From the NCBI GenBank assembly GCA_018400955.1, contig JAGYLH010000038.1, forward strand, positions 1 through 33,716: a DNA stretch of 33,716 nucleotides, written 5' to 3'. Shown here in pieces: positions 9,927 to 17,279 of this stretch; position 1 is the stretch's first letter; each line of letters starts with the position of its first letter. This stretch comes from Bacteroidales bacterium (GTDB lineage: Bacteria; Bacteroidota; Bacteroidia; Bacteroidales; F082). The notes under the pieces were generated by a model that saw only the letters and a program-made list of their open reading frames with translations, was not told the origin of the DNA and ran no database searches. A program made the position numbers and the translations under genes.

Positions 9927-10911
9927 ATGATTCTACACAACAAAACTGACAAGGAAATCTTAAAGCAGCGTCTGAATGCCTGAAACCATTCAGGCGTATA
10001 ACGGTTTCGTTTATAAATTTATAGAAATTGCTTATCCATACATTCAGGGATGAGCTGTATGTGCAGTTTCAGCACTTACAGGTTTTTGGGCGGATCTATG
10101 TTGCCGGCGAAGGCATCAACTCCCAATGCAGTGTGCCAGAGCAACGATGGGAGCTTTGAAAGCTATTTGGCACAAAGGGCATGAGTTTCGCAAACGTGCT
10201 GCCCAACAAGGCTGTTGAGGACGATGGCAAACTTTTACAAATTAAAAATCCTGGTGAAGCACAGCTTTCTGATGGGTTAAACAACAGTTCGTTTGATATT
10301 TATGATGTGGGTGAGCATTTGGATGCCATGCTTTCAACGAAACTGAACAGCCCCAATACGGTGGTTATCGACCTTGTGAAACCATTGTTGAGCATGAGGT
10401 GGGCGATTTGAAGGAGCCATTTTGCCGGATGTGGACACCTACAAGGAATCCATCCTGATTGTGGATATGATTGGAGCAGCAGAACCTGACAATGTAATGA
10501 TGTATTGCACCGGAGGCATTCGCTTATGAAAAAGTTTTCTGCCTACCTGCGTCATAAGGGGTTTAAAAAATGTGTTTCAAACTGAAAGGCGGGTGATCAA
10601 TTATGCCCATCAGGTGAAAAAGCTTGAGTTGCAAAGCAAATTTATTGGTAAGAACTTGTTTTTGACGACCGGATGGGCGAGCGGGTTACGGATGATGTAA
10701 TTGCACGTTGCCACCAACGCGGACAGGCAGCCGATACCCATGCGAACTGTGCCAACGATGCCTGCCATATATTGTTTATCCAATGCCCTGCATGTGCCGA
10801 AAAGAGGAACCATTGCTGCTCCGGATGCCTGCAAACAAACCATCGCCTTGCCCGGAAGAAGTGCAAAAAGATCAAACGCAAAGGCAAGGTGCATCCCAAT
10901 GCGCATCATAA
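9927..10911 (+). pseudogene. trhO: tRNA uridine(34) hydroxylase TrhO (YceA-type rhodanese), frameshifted
   Basis: Start at 9927 (MILHNKTDKEILKQRLNA). Pieces in alternating frames follow the TrhO family order: [15 protein letters not shown] (about 10085-10125, N-terminal ferredoxin-like domain), KAVEDDGKLLQIKNPGEAQL (about 10210-10270), VGEHLDAM and NSPNTVVID (10300-10375), LPDVDTYKES (10420-10450), the rhodanese active-site loop MYCTGGIR (about 10500-10525, with the active-site Cys), HKGFKN and INYAHQVK (10550-10620), [14 protein letters not shown] (about 10675-10715), and a C-terminal Cys-rich segment (CANDACH, CPACAEK, 10745-10810). The protein hydroxylates U34 of tRNA to 5-hydroxyuridine using prephenate- or oxygen-dependent chemistry known for this family. 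Length (about 325 codons) is normal. At least six frame changes are seen. The exact 3' end is uncertain by some tens of bases. Confidence 0.85.
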
Positions 10912-11204
10912 AAGTAAGTTTACTGATGTTTTGCACTTTGACTTGTCTTCTCGAGACTATGGCAGGTTTTGAAGTAATTCAAAACAAGTTTCAGGCCTCT
11001 GCCGGGAGGATGGGGCTAAAACAGTAGCCCAACCAAAATCAATGACCGATATGATCAGCATTTTTGCTTTCAGTGTAGAAGTTGCCACCCATATTACAGC
11101 CATTGACTTGATTCAATATTCCCGCTTGTTATCAGCATGCTTACATCTGCAAAAACCTGTTTTTGCATAAAGATGTTTATTTTCGTTTTCTGAAAATGAA
11201 ATAA
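10912..11204. other. Gene-poor stretch after trhO with one short-loop hairpin
   Basis: No convincing gene on either strand. TGCAAAAAC-CT-GTTTTTGCA at 11148-11167 is a perfect 9-bp stem with a 2-nt loop. It may help end trhO transcription, but it lacks a clear T-run after the stem. A short open stretch (FAFSVEVATHITAIDLIQ, about 11060-11115) matches nothing I recognise. Confidence 0.35.
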
Positions 11205-11269
11205 GCCATAAGAATAAATATTCATACCTACTTACATGAATATTTTTCTTTTGGCGATTCCATCTGACC
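11205..11269 (+). promoter_or_regulatory. Conserved hairpin leader, copy 1 (upstream of the aldehyde dehydrogenase gene)
   Basis: 65 bp about 90% identical to 21928-21993. It contains a long stem: AAGAATAAATATTCAT (11210-11225), a 10-nt loop, and ATGAATATTTTTCTT (11236-11250), 15 pairs with one bulged T. A conserved single-stranded-looking tail GGCGATTCCATCTGACC follows (11253-11269). An ATG follows 23 nt after the tail (11293), exactly as in copy 2; the recognised enzyme start is at 11319. Whether it acts as an RNA leader, an operator or a mobile repeat is not known. Confidence 0.6.
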
Positions 11270-11318
11270 GCTAAAGAATAAAAAATATACAGATGAAAAT
11301 TTCCATACAGCATAACAA

Positions 11319-12758
11319 ATGAACGACCTACCAATTAACCAGGTGTATATTGACGAAGTGATGGATAATGCCCGTCAGGGCAGCGATATTTTTTCCGGTT
11401 TCGATAGGCAAAAACGACAGCATTTTAAAGGTGGTGATGAAGCAGCGCTAATAACCGCTTAAGCTGGCTGAAATGGCCCATCAGAGACAGGAATCGGCAA
11501 ACAAGATAAAGTGATTAAGAATATCATTATTACGAAGCATGTGTACGACGATATCAAAGGATTTTATTGCTGTTGGCATTGTCTCTGATGATCCTGTGAG
11601 CGGTATTACCGAAATAGCTCCGTCCGCTTGGCCCCATCTTTGCCATTAAGCGCCTGTAACCAACCCCACAAGTACGGTATTGTTCAAAATACTGATTATG
11701 CCCAAAACATGCAAACTTTGGTGATCAGTCCGCATGGTGCAGCCCGTAAATGCAGCAGTATCAGCAGCACGAATTTGCGTTATGAAGCGGCCATCGTAGC
11801 TGGTGCACCTGCCCATTGCATCCAATGGCTCCAACGCGGAATAAAGATGAGGTGATTGCCTTTTATGGCCCATAAAAACGGCCTCTGATCCCGGGCTACC
11901 GGTCTGGTAGGGCTGGTGCGTGCTGCCTACAGCCCGGCAATCCTACAATTGGCACGGCCCGGTAATGTGCCTGTGTATGTAGGAAAAACAACGGATGTGG
12001 CTTTGCCGTTGACCAGATATTGCTTTCCAAGACTTTCTCGACAACGGCACCATTTGTGCCAGCGAGCAGGCAGTTGTGGTTTCGCGCTACAATGCTGAAG
12101 CTTGAAGGTGAGTTCAGGAGCAGGGGGAAGTTTATTTCGCTGAACAAGGAAGAGATAGCCAAGTTGGAACCCGTTGCTTTAACATGGCGCAGCAGGTGAT
12201 GCAGGCAGCGGTAATTGGAAAACCGGCCCATGAAATTGCCCGAATGGCCGGGTTTACGCCGCAAGATACCACGGTTTTAATAGCTCCTTTGAGACTGTCG
12301 GTATTTCTTCGCCTTTGAGTTTCAGAAACATTAGCCCCCATCTTAGCTCTATTATGAAGTGAGGTTGGATGGTGTATCGCCTGCTGCCGCCAGGATCAAC
12401 CGGATACGGAGGGGGCTGGGGCATACGGCCAGCATATTTTCGAAGATGAGGCCAAAATCCGCTATTTTGCCGAAACCATGAATGCAGGCCGCATCGTCGT
12501 GAACCAACCTTCGTCGCAGGGCGCTTGGCGGCACTTTCAATGGCTTGCAACCTTTCCATGACGCTGGCTTGCGGCACCGGCGGCAAAAACATCACCACCG
12601 ATAATATTTCAGCTCGGCATTTAATCAATATCCAACGCATTGCAAGGCGCAGGTGGCCATCGATTTGCAGCGAGCACTTTCAGGCGCCGAATATTGTTGC
12701 GGTAACAGCCATTTATGTTGTGGGATGTGGAGAGAAAACTGTTCGCGGTGAGTTGTAG
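11319..12758 (+). pseudogene. CoA-acylating aldehyde dehydrogenase (acetaldehyde dehydrogenase type), frameshifted
   Basis: Reads MNDLPINQVYIDEVMDNARQ at 11319. An alternative ATG at 11293, in the shared leader, would need one indel to connect. Family segments in order, in alternating frames: KVIKNIIITKHVYDDIK (about 11510-11560), GIVSDDPVSGITEIA (about 11575-11620), ISPHGAARKCS (about 11730-11760), GPGNVPVYVGKTTDVA (about 11950-12005), the catalytic-Cys motif DNGTICASEQAVVVSRYNAE (about 12040-12100), MNAGRIVVNQPSSQG (about 12478-12520), and TLACGTGGKNITTDNISARH (about 12555-12620). This is the aldehyde dehydrogenase half of AdhE-type enzymes, converting aldehyde + CoA + NAD+ to acyl-CoA. No alcohol dehydrogenase half follows. 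The physiological substrate (acetaldehyde, propanal or succinate semialdehyde) cannot be read from the sequence. At least eight frame changes. Confidence 0.8.
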
Positions 12759-12825
12759 TTAAGAATCTATCTTACCAAATTAGTTGATGAATTAGCCTGA
12801 AAAAGGCGCATAATACAATTGGCCT

Positions 12826-12946
12826 TGGTTTTTCTTTGTGTTCCGCATATGCGGAATAGTGTCTTCTTGGTGGCTCTCTGTAAAATAGCTATATCACAAA
12901 GTTACACGATTCCGCATGGGCGGAACATAGAGTTGCACAAAGAGAT
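12826..12946. repeat. Palindromic intergenic repeat pair in the 12759-13068 gap
   Basis: TTCCGCATATGCGGAA (12841-12856) is a perfect 16-bp palindrome. TTCCGCATGGGCGGAA (12910-12925) is a near copy, changed only in the centre. Flanks are also inverted: CTTTGTG before the first matches CACAAAG after the second (12938-12944), and GCGGAATAGTGT matches ACACGATTCCGC. The pair is thus an imperfect inverted repeat of about 120 bp. Otherwise the 310-bp gap holds only the putative promoter of the next gene. Confidence 0.5.
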
Positions 12947-13017
12947 TTTGGATTCAGAATCAATAAATACAATCCCCTGCACATCAAAACAAGATTTAGT
13001 CGATAATTGACTGAAAA

Positions 13018-13049
13018 TTGCAACCCTTTTGTCTTTTGGTGTATCTTTA
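13018..13049 (+). promoter_or_regulatory. Putative promoter of the 13069 outer-membrane-like gene
   Basis: TTG at 13018-13020 and TATCTTTA at 13042-13049 (one base off TAnnTTTG), 21 nt apart, 20 nt before the start codon. A weak match. Confidence 0.3.
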
Positions 13050-13068
13050 CAAAACAAATAAAAGCCCC

Positions 13069-13899
13069 ATGAAACAAACCAAATTAATTGGCGTGCTGGT
13101 AATGCTATTGTCTGCGCAGTTCCTGTTCGGACAAGATATAATCCTCAAACGCAACAACGAGATCATGAACTGTTTAATTCTCAATATCGAGGAAGATGCT
13201 GTAAAATACAAATTCCCCGGGCATCCGGTTGATTCCATATACTTTATCAGCAAGGATGCTGTATCAAAAGTAGTATTTGAAAACGGCATCGAACTGCGCT
13301 TTGATAAGGACGATACTGAAATAGAGGGCCAGGTGCCGGCCAGGACCAGTGCCCTAAAGATGGAATTTCTGTCGCCCCTAAGCGGGAACACCACTTTTAC
13401 TTATGAGCGAAAGCTGGAAAGGGGAAGAAGCATCGAAGGGACAATGGGGATCATTGGCCTTGGCGTATATGCGCCCTATCCCAAGGCAGCAGGCATGCTG
13501 CTGAAAGCCGGCTACAAATTTATTTTTGTTCCCGACCGGTTTCAGCATGGCTTGCAATATGCACAACCACTCAAGGGCAGCTATCTGAAACCAGAGATTA
13601 TGATTGGTTATTATGCAGCCGATTTTGGTTACAACTATTATAGTTACAGCAGTACGGAAAAAAACCGTGTTTCGGTTATTTCGGCAGCATTGCAACTGGT
13701 GATGGGCAAGCAATGGATTATTGACAACACTTTGCTGTTGGATGTGTACGCCGGAGTGGGCTACGGATTTGCTTCATTCAGTAAATTAAATGACGGTTAT
13801 GACTATATAAATGAAGTTTACCATTACGGATATACCATCGGCGCAGAAATACCGGTTTCATTTTCTGCCGGGTTTAAAATTGGTTTGCCATTGAAATAG
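13069..13899 (+). CDS. Conserved hypothetical secreted protein, probable outer-membrane beta-barrel
   Basis: 276 residues. The start at 13069 is chosen because MKQTKLIGVLVMLLSAQFLFGQ is a clean signal peptide; an upstream in-frame ATG at 13018 would bury it. The N-terminal domain (about 22-85: DIILKRNNEIMNCLILNIEE...KYKF) resembles the short beta domain that precedes barrels in many Bacteroidota proteins. The rest (about 95-276) alternates polar and aromatic residues (FGYNYYSYSS, YAGVGYGFASF) and ends with an FKIGLPLK strand, as in small outer-membrane barrels. No enzyme motif is visible. The frame is intact, in contrast with everything from 2 to 12.7 kb. Function unknown. Confidence 0.7.
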   Translation: MKQTKLIGVLVMLLSAQFLFGQDIILKRNNEIMNCLILNIEEDAVKYKFPGHPVDSIYFISKDAVSKVVFENGIELRFDKDDTEIEGQVPARTSALKMEFLSPLSGNTTFTYERKLERGRSIEGTMGIIGLGVYAPYPKAAGMLLKAGYKFIFVPDRFQHGLQYAQPLKGSYLKPEIMIGYYAADFGYNYYSYSSTEKNRVSVISAALQLVMGKQWIIDNTLLLDVYAGVGYGFASFSKLNDGYDYINEVYHYGYTIGAEIPVSFSAGFKIGLPLK

Positions 13900-14032
13900 G
13901 GGTTTGGTAAAGTTTTTTCTTATTTACCCTGGTGCTATTTTCGCACCCAGTCCGGTTTAAGGATAGAGATAAGGCTGAGACCTTGGTTGAGTTGTTTTAC
14001 TGATTGATACAGCAAAAAAAGCATTCGCTTAT

Positions 14033-14434
14033 CTATTCATAAAGAAAGGGCTTATCAAAAAATTGAAGTCTTAAACCAAATTCTTCGTCAAACCCTACAC
14101 CAACATAATTGGATGAAAAAGAATTAAGATCAAGCCTGAACTTTTTGTTATTATGGAATAGTGCTATTGTTAAATTATTAATAGAATCTTTCATAGAGAA
14201 CTCGTATCGATAGGCAAACCCTAACACCTCATTCGTGCTTATTACTTCTGTAAGAATTTTAACGTCATTTTCGAATATACTAATGGTGTCATTCAGAAAG
14301 CCACCTTGAAAATCTATGTATATAGAATTCTGAGTTCCCATGTAATTCAAAGATTTTGAAGAAGAATCGGCTTTATTAATCATTGGAACACATCCTAGAC
14401 ATTGAAAAATCAACAATAATAATAAACTTTTCAT
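14033..14434 (-). CDS. Hypothetical lipoprotein
   Basis: 133 residues with a lipoprotein signal peptide, MKSLLLLLIFQCLGCVP (lipobox CLGC, lipidated Cys about residue 15). The mature part is small, beta-rich and acidic (IYIDFQGGFLNDTISIFEND), ending FGLRLQFFDKPFLYE. I do not recognise a family. It lies alone between the 13069 gene (convergent) and a run of minus-strand small genes. Base composition is more A/T-rich than the metabolic genes, as for the other small genes of 14-16.5 kb, which is compatible with an accessory islet. Confidence 0.65.
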   Translation of the reverse strand: MKSLLLLLIFQCLGCVPMINKADSSSKSLNYMGTQNSIYIDFQGGFLNDTISIFENDVKILTEVISTNEVLGFAYRYEFSMKDSINNLTIALFHNNKKFRLDLNSFSSNYVGVGFDEEFGLRLQFFDKPFLYE

Positions 14435-14515
14435 TTTTCTGGATTTTGGGTTTCAACTATGTTACTCACTTTGTTTTTAAAGTGGCACGGATTGCATATC
14501 CCCGCCAGTTGGGGT

Positions 14516-14716
14516 TTATTTGGTTTTTTGCACAACCTCGGCCCTGGTATATACATTCCCTGCGATAATGTCATTTTCCGATTTTAGGGCCCTGTTTTCC
14601 AGTTTCTGTTTCATAACTTCTTCCTGGCGCAGCTTCTCATAAAACTCATTGATTGTGCCTTCATCAGCTCGGCGCAGGTAATTGTGTATGAATTCTCTTT
14701 TTTCGGTTACATTCAT
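14516..14716 (-). CDS. Small antitoxin-like protein with no visible toxin partner
   Basis: 66 residues. The start is placed at 14716 (MNVTEKREFIHNYLRRADEG), because upstream codons read as low-complexity noncoding sequence. The helical, charged N-terminus followed by NEFYEKLRQEEVMKQKLENR and the terminal segment GNVYTRAEVVQKTK resembles small Bacteroidota antitoxins that precede ParE/RelE toxins. No toxin gene lies downstream: the next 80 bp are noncoding and the following gene (14434) is a lipoprotein. The assignment rests on general resemblance only. Confidence 0.5.
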   Translation of the reverse strand: MNVTEKREFIHNYLRRADEGTINEFYEKLRQEEVMKQKLENRALKSENDIIAGNVYTRAEVVQKTK

Positions 14717-14943
14717 GGGTATGTAATTTTTATTGCCAGGTACAAAATTAGCGAATTTTATGTGGGTGTGGATGGATTGGGTTGATTTGTTGTATTCTGG
14801 CCATGTATGGCATCGTCGAGGGAGATGAGGTAGTTGGGGATCATGGGTTAAAAAACAGGAATTTTGTTGTTTTTGCAAGTACGGTGGTTTGGAATCCGTA
14901 ACAGATGTGTTAACACTAAACTATCATGGATTTTTGTTTTTAA

Positions 14944-15564
14944 TTATGGATTAATTCGTTCTAATTCCTTAATTGCAAATTCGTTAAGATGTTTATTGAA
15001 TACAAGATGTGACTTTACATGTGTGCCATCTTCTTCTTGATAAAAGATTAACACATCATCTTTGATTATGCTAATTATATTCCCATTCCACAATTCTGGA
15101 TTTCCGATAACATCAGATTTAAAGCACAAATTAATACCTTTATATTGGCAATAGATTTTGATATAAAAGACAGATTCATCGCTCCATATAGTAAGAACTT
15201 CATCAACACCATCTCTATCAAAATCTACAAGGTAAACGTCCAATACAAAAGACCAATTGTCGACTGCATACTCAATAATTTGATCCCTTTCAGACAAGAA
15301 AAATAAACCTGTTCCTATATCACTTTTTACCCTATTAACCTTTAAAAGAGTTATTTTATCCTTGAGATATATAAGCGTATCGGGATAAACATTATTATCA
15401 ACCTTTCCCGTTTTATTATCTAAAACGATATTCCTCTCAAAGCTTTGATTTCTTATATGAAAGCGTAATTTAGTTTCTTCTTGACAGAAAACAGAAAGTG
15501 TGAGGGTTGTTAAAAGCAACCAAATTAATCCAATTTTAAAAAAAAACAACTTATTTATTTTCAT
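14944..15564 (-). CDS. Hypothetical secreted protein with one FG-GAP/VCBS-like motif
   Basis: 206 residues. An N-terminal signal peptide (about residues 1-27, IGLIWLLLTTLTLSVFC; no clear lipobox +2 context) is followed by a beta-rich domain. VDFDRDGVDEVLTIW (about residues 113-127) is a calcium-binding DxDxDG-type repeat as found in FG-GAP/VCBS propeller blades, but only one copy is seen. It begins 6 nt after the stop of the upstream membrane-protein gene (15571-16074), so the two are probably one transcript. Function unknown. Confidence 0.65.
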   Translation of the reverse strand: MKINKLFFFKIGLIWLLLTTLTLSVFCQEETKLRFHIRNQSFERNIVLDNKTGKVDNNVYPDTLIYLKDKITLLKVNRVKSDIGTGLFFLSERDQIIEYAVDNWSFVLDVYLVDFDRDGVDEVLTIWSDESVFYIKIYCQYKGINLCFKSDVIGNPELWNGNIISIIKDDVLIFYQEEDGTHVKSHLVFNKHLNEFAIKELERINP

Positions 15565-15570
15565 CTTGTA

Positions 15571-16074
15571 TCATAGATAACTTTTCTTTCTTGTTTGGCC
15601 ATTAGTAATCTTCAGAAATTCCTGAATAATCTGTTCAATTTGTTCTTTCTTCCAACCGTTTTTTGCATTTAGCTTAACTTTGAATTTATTGTTGCTAAAG
15701 ATCCTAATACCTATTGAACCGCCAAAATGCAGAAGATCATCTCTATAATAGAATGAGAAATCTTCGTGTTTAATTGCGATTTTTTGTTTCATTGTGTGAA
15801 ACAAGTAATATTCAATTTTAATCAGTTTTTCTTCATTACAAAGTTCAAGTTTATCTACAACTGTATGGGTTGATAAAAATTTATAAACGATAAAAGAGAT
15901 AGCCCCTGTAATCGAATATAATAAGGGATTGGATTCGGCAAGACTACTCCCGAAAAACATAAGATCAAACTTCAATAAGCTCCAAGCCCAAGTAGCTGCC
16001 AAAAAAATAAGTGTTTGAGTTATTAATTCTATTAATCTTGAGCCTGCTATGAATCTGTTTGGGTAATATATCAT
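15571..16074 (-). CDS. Hypothetical membrane protein, two transmembrane segments and a soluble domain
   Basis: 167 residues, starting MIYYPNRFIAGSRLIELI. Two hydrophobic segments (about 14-40, LITQTLIFLAATWAWSLLKF, and about 50-66, LLYSITGAISFIVYKFL) precede a soluble domain with alternating strands (KLIKIEYYLFHTMKQKIAIK ... FSFYYRDDLLHFGGSIGIRI) and a C-terminal helix (KKEQIEQIIQEFLK), a pattern like bacterial PH-like domains. No named family recognised. Its upstream region (16101-16164) contains a 40-bp element repeated before the gene at 20249. Confidence 0.65.
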   Translation of the reverse strand: MIYYPNRFIAGSRLIELITQTLIFLAATWAWSLLKFDLMFFGSSLAESNPLLYSITGAISFIVYKFLSTHTVVDKLELCNEEKLIKIEYYLFHTMKQKIAIKHEDFSFYYRDDLLHFGGSIGIRIFSNNKFKVKLNAKNGWKKEQIEQIIQEFLKITNGQTRKKSYL

Positions 16075-16124
16075 GCAATGTTCAATTTATACATACTTTT
16101 AGATCTATTGGTTTTCTTTGGAAA

Positions 16125-16164
16125 TCGATAGCATTTGTTCTCGAAACATTTTACGCTGCGGTAC
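16125..16164 (-). repeat. Intergenic repeat, copy A (40 bp)
   Basis: About 83% identical to 20272-20312, with an identical 16-bp core GAAACATTTTACGCTG. Both copies lie upstream of small minus-strand genes (starts at 16074 and 20249). Copy A also contains the stop codon of the broken MNT gene. Not palindromic, so more likely a duplicated gene border or promoter region than a hairpin element. Confidence 0.45.
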
Positions 16165-16468
16165 TGAATATTTCGATCCCGTTTTTTGTGATTTCAGCAA
16201 CGATAGGATTGGTCAAATGGAATTATGAGCTTCTGAAAGAGTGGGGTTCAATCATCGGATTATCATCTGTGCGAATCTGCATCAGCTGAACTTGCAGGTC
16301 AATCAAATCATCAACCTCGTCAAACACCAGGGCAATGTCGATATCACTATCAGCATGGTTTGTGTTTTGGGCAAACGATCCAAAAAGAAAGGCGTTTTGA
16401 ACCTTATATTGCTTGTTTACTGATTCAATATACTTTTTGGCAATTGTTATAGCATCGTTTTTATCCAT
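16151..16468 (-). pseudogene. MNT-type minimal nucleotidyltransferase, frameshifted near the C-terminus
   Basis: Starts MDKNDAITIAKKYIESVNKQ. The nucleotidyltransferase signature FLFGSFAQNTNHADSDIDIA (about residues 27-46) carries the GSF and DxD metal-binding residues. Then come DLIDLQVQLMQIRTDDN and IEPHSFRSS. One small indel near 16225-16245 breaks the frame; in the next frame NPIVAEITKNGIEIFSTAA completes the family's normal C-terminus with a stop at 16151, giving about 105 residues. Such proteins usually pair with HEPN toxins, which they silence by AMPylation. No clear HEPN gene is visible here; a degraded piece upstream (16473-16640) is not recognisably HEPN. Confidence 0.78.
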
Positions 16469-17232
16469 ATTCTTAATTGGGGAATGTTTTTAATCCAGTT
16501 TGTTGAAAAATCTCACTTTCTGACCTGGCTATCCAGTGATTTTTTATTTTTTCGATGTCTATGCCATCTCTTTCCACACTTCAAAAATATAAAAAAAACG
16601 AAATGCATTCAAGTAATCTATCTGACTTATGATCGCGTTCTTTAATAAATGCTTTAAGTTTAGTGTATGGCCATAGATGTAGTCGGGATCGCGGATTTTC
16701 TTCAACCAGGTTCAAGGTGCTGCTGTTTTTTTTATTCACCTTGGCGCAGGGCTGCGCACCCAGCCCGATAGAAGCTTGCCATAAAAGGTGGAGACAGGTC
16801 TTGGAATTGTTTGATCAATTTCATGATTGTGGTCATACATTAAGCCTCCGTGGAAGTGCTGTCATAGAATGCGCTTCCGACCTCAAGTTATTTTCGCTGC
16901 AAAACAAGGCGGCTGACCATGTGTGCAGGCCTTACGAGCTATCCTCAAGGCAGGGCGTTGAACCCGTATTTGAGTAAATAATTTGATGATTGAAGGGGTA
17001 TTCCAAAATTATTTTAAAAGTCCCCTGCCGGCTTGGATCGCGAAAGGGGTCAGGTGCCGTAGCTTTTGTGTGAAAATAATTTGCAGTCTTGACCTTTTGT
17101 TACTTTTGGGTCAAGCCAAAAGTAAAAATAGATTTTTCAAACACATATATGACATACAGCCATTCTCCTTTGAAGCAGGGTTTAGCCAGTTTTATATTCA
17201 AAAATCAGGAACGAATTGTTAACTGTTAAGAT
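16469..17232. other. Gene-poor stretch with a coding remnant and a hairpin
   Basis: Immediately upstream of the MNT gene, on the minus strand, 16473 to about 16580 reads DGIDIEKIKNHWIARSES... ending KTFPN and stop. It has no start and frame breaks further upstream, so it looks like the tail of a broken gene of unknown family. An open frame at 16663-16977 (plus) has no start context or recognisable family and I do not call it. TTACTTTTGG-GTCAAG-CCAAAAGTAA (17100-17125) is a perfect 10-bp stem of a type often seen between Bacteroidota genes. Nothing else supported. Confidence 0.4.
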
Positions 17233-17272
17233 CAAAAAAAAGAACCGGATTTCCACAAAAGAAATCCGGTTC
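17233..17272 (-). terminator. Rho-independent terminator of trpB2
   Basis: Read on the minus strand: GAACCGGATTTC, a 7-nt loop, GAAATCCGGTTC (perfect 12-bp stem, 17242-17272), then a run of eight T. It starts 8 nt after the trpB stop codon, so trpB2 is transcribed alone. Confidence 0.95.
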
Positions 17273-17279
17273 ATGGCTT

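Noticed and set aside
13900..14032. GGTGC-TATTTTC-GCACC hairpin between convergent genes
   Set aside because: Short stem with a bulge and no T-run; too weak to call a terminator.
16663..16977. Open frame of 104 codons on the plus strand
   Set aside because: No recognisable domain, odd Cys/Arg/Ser composition, no promoter and no conserved start; reads as noncoding sequence.
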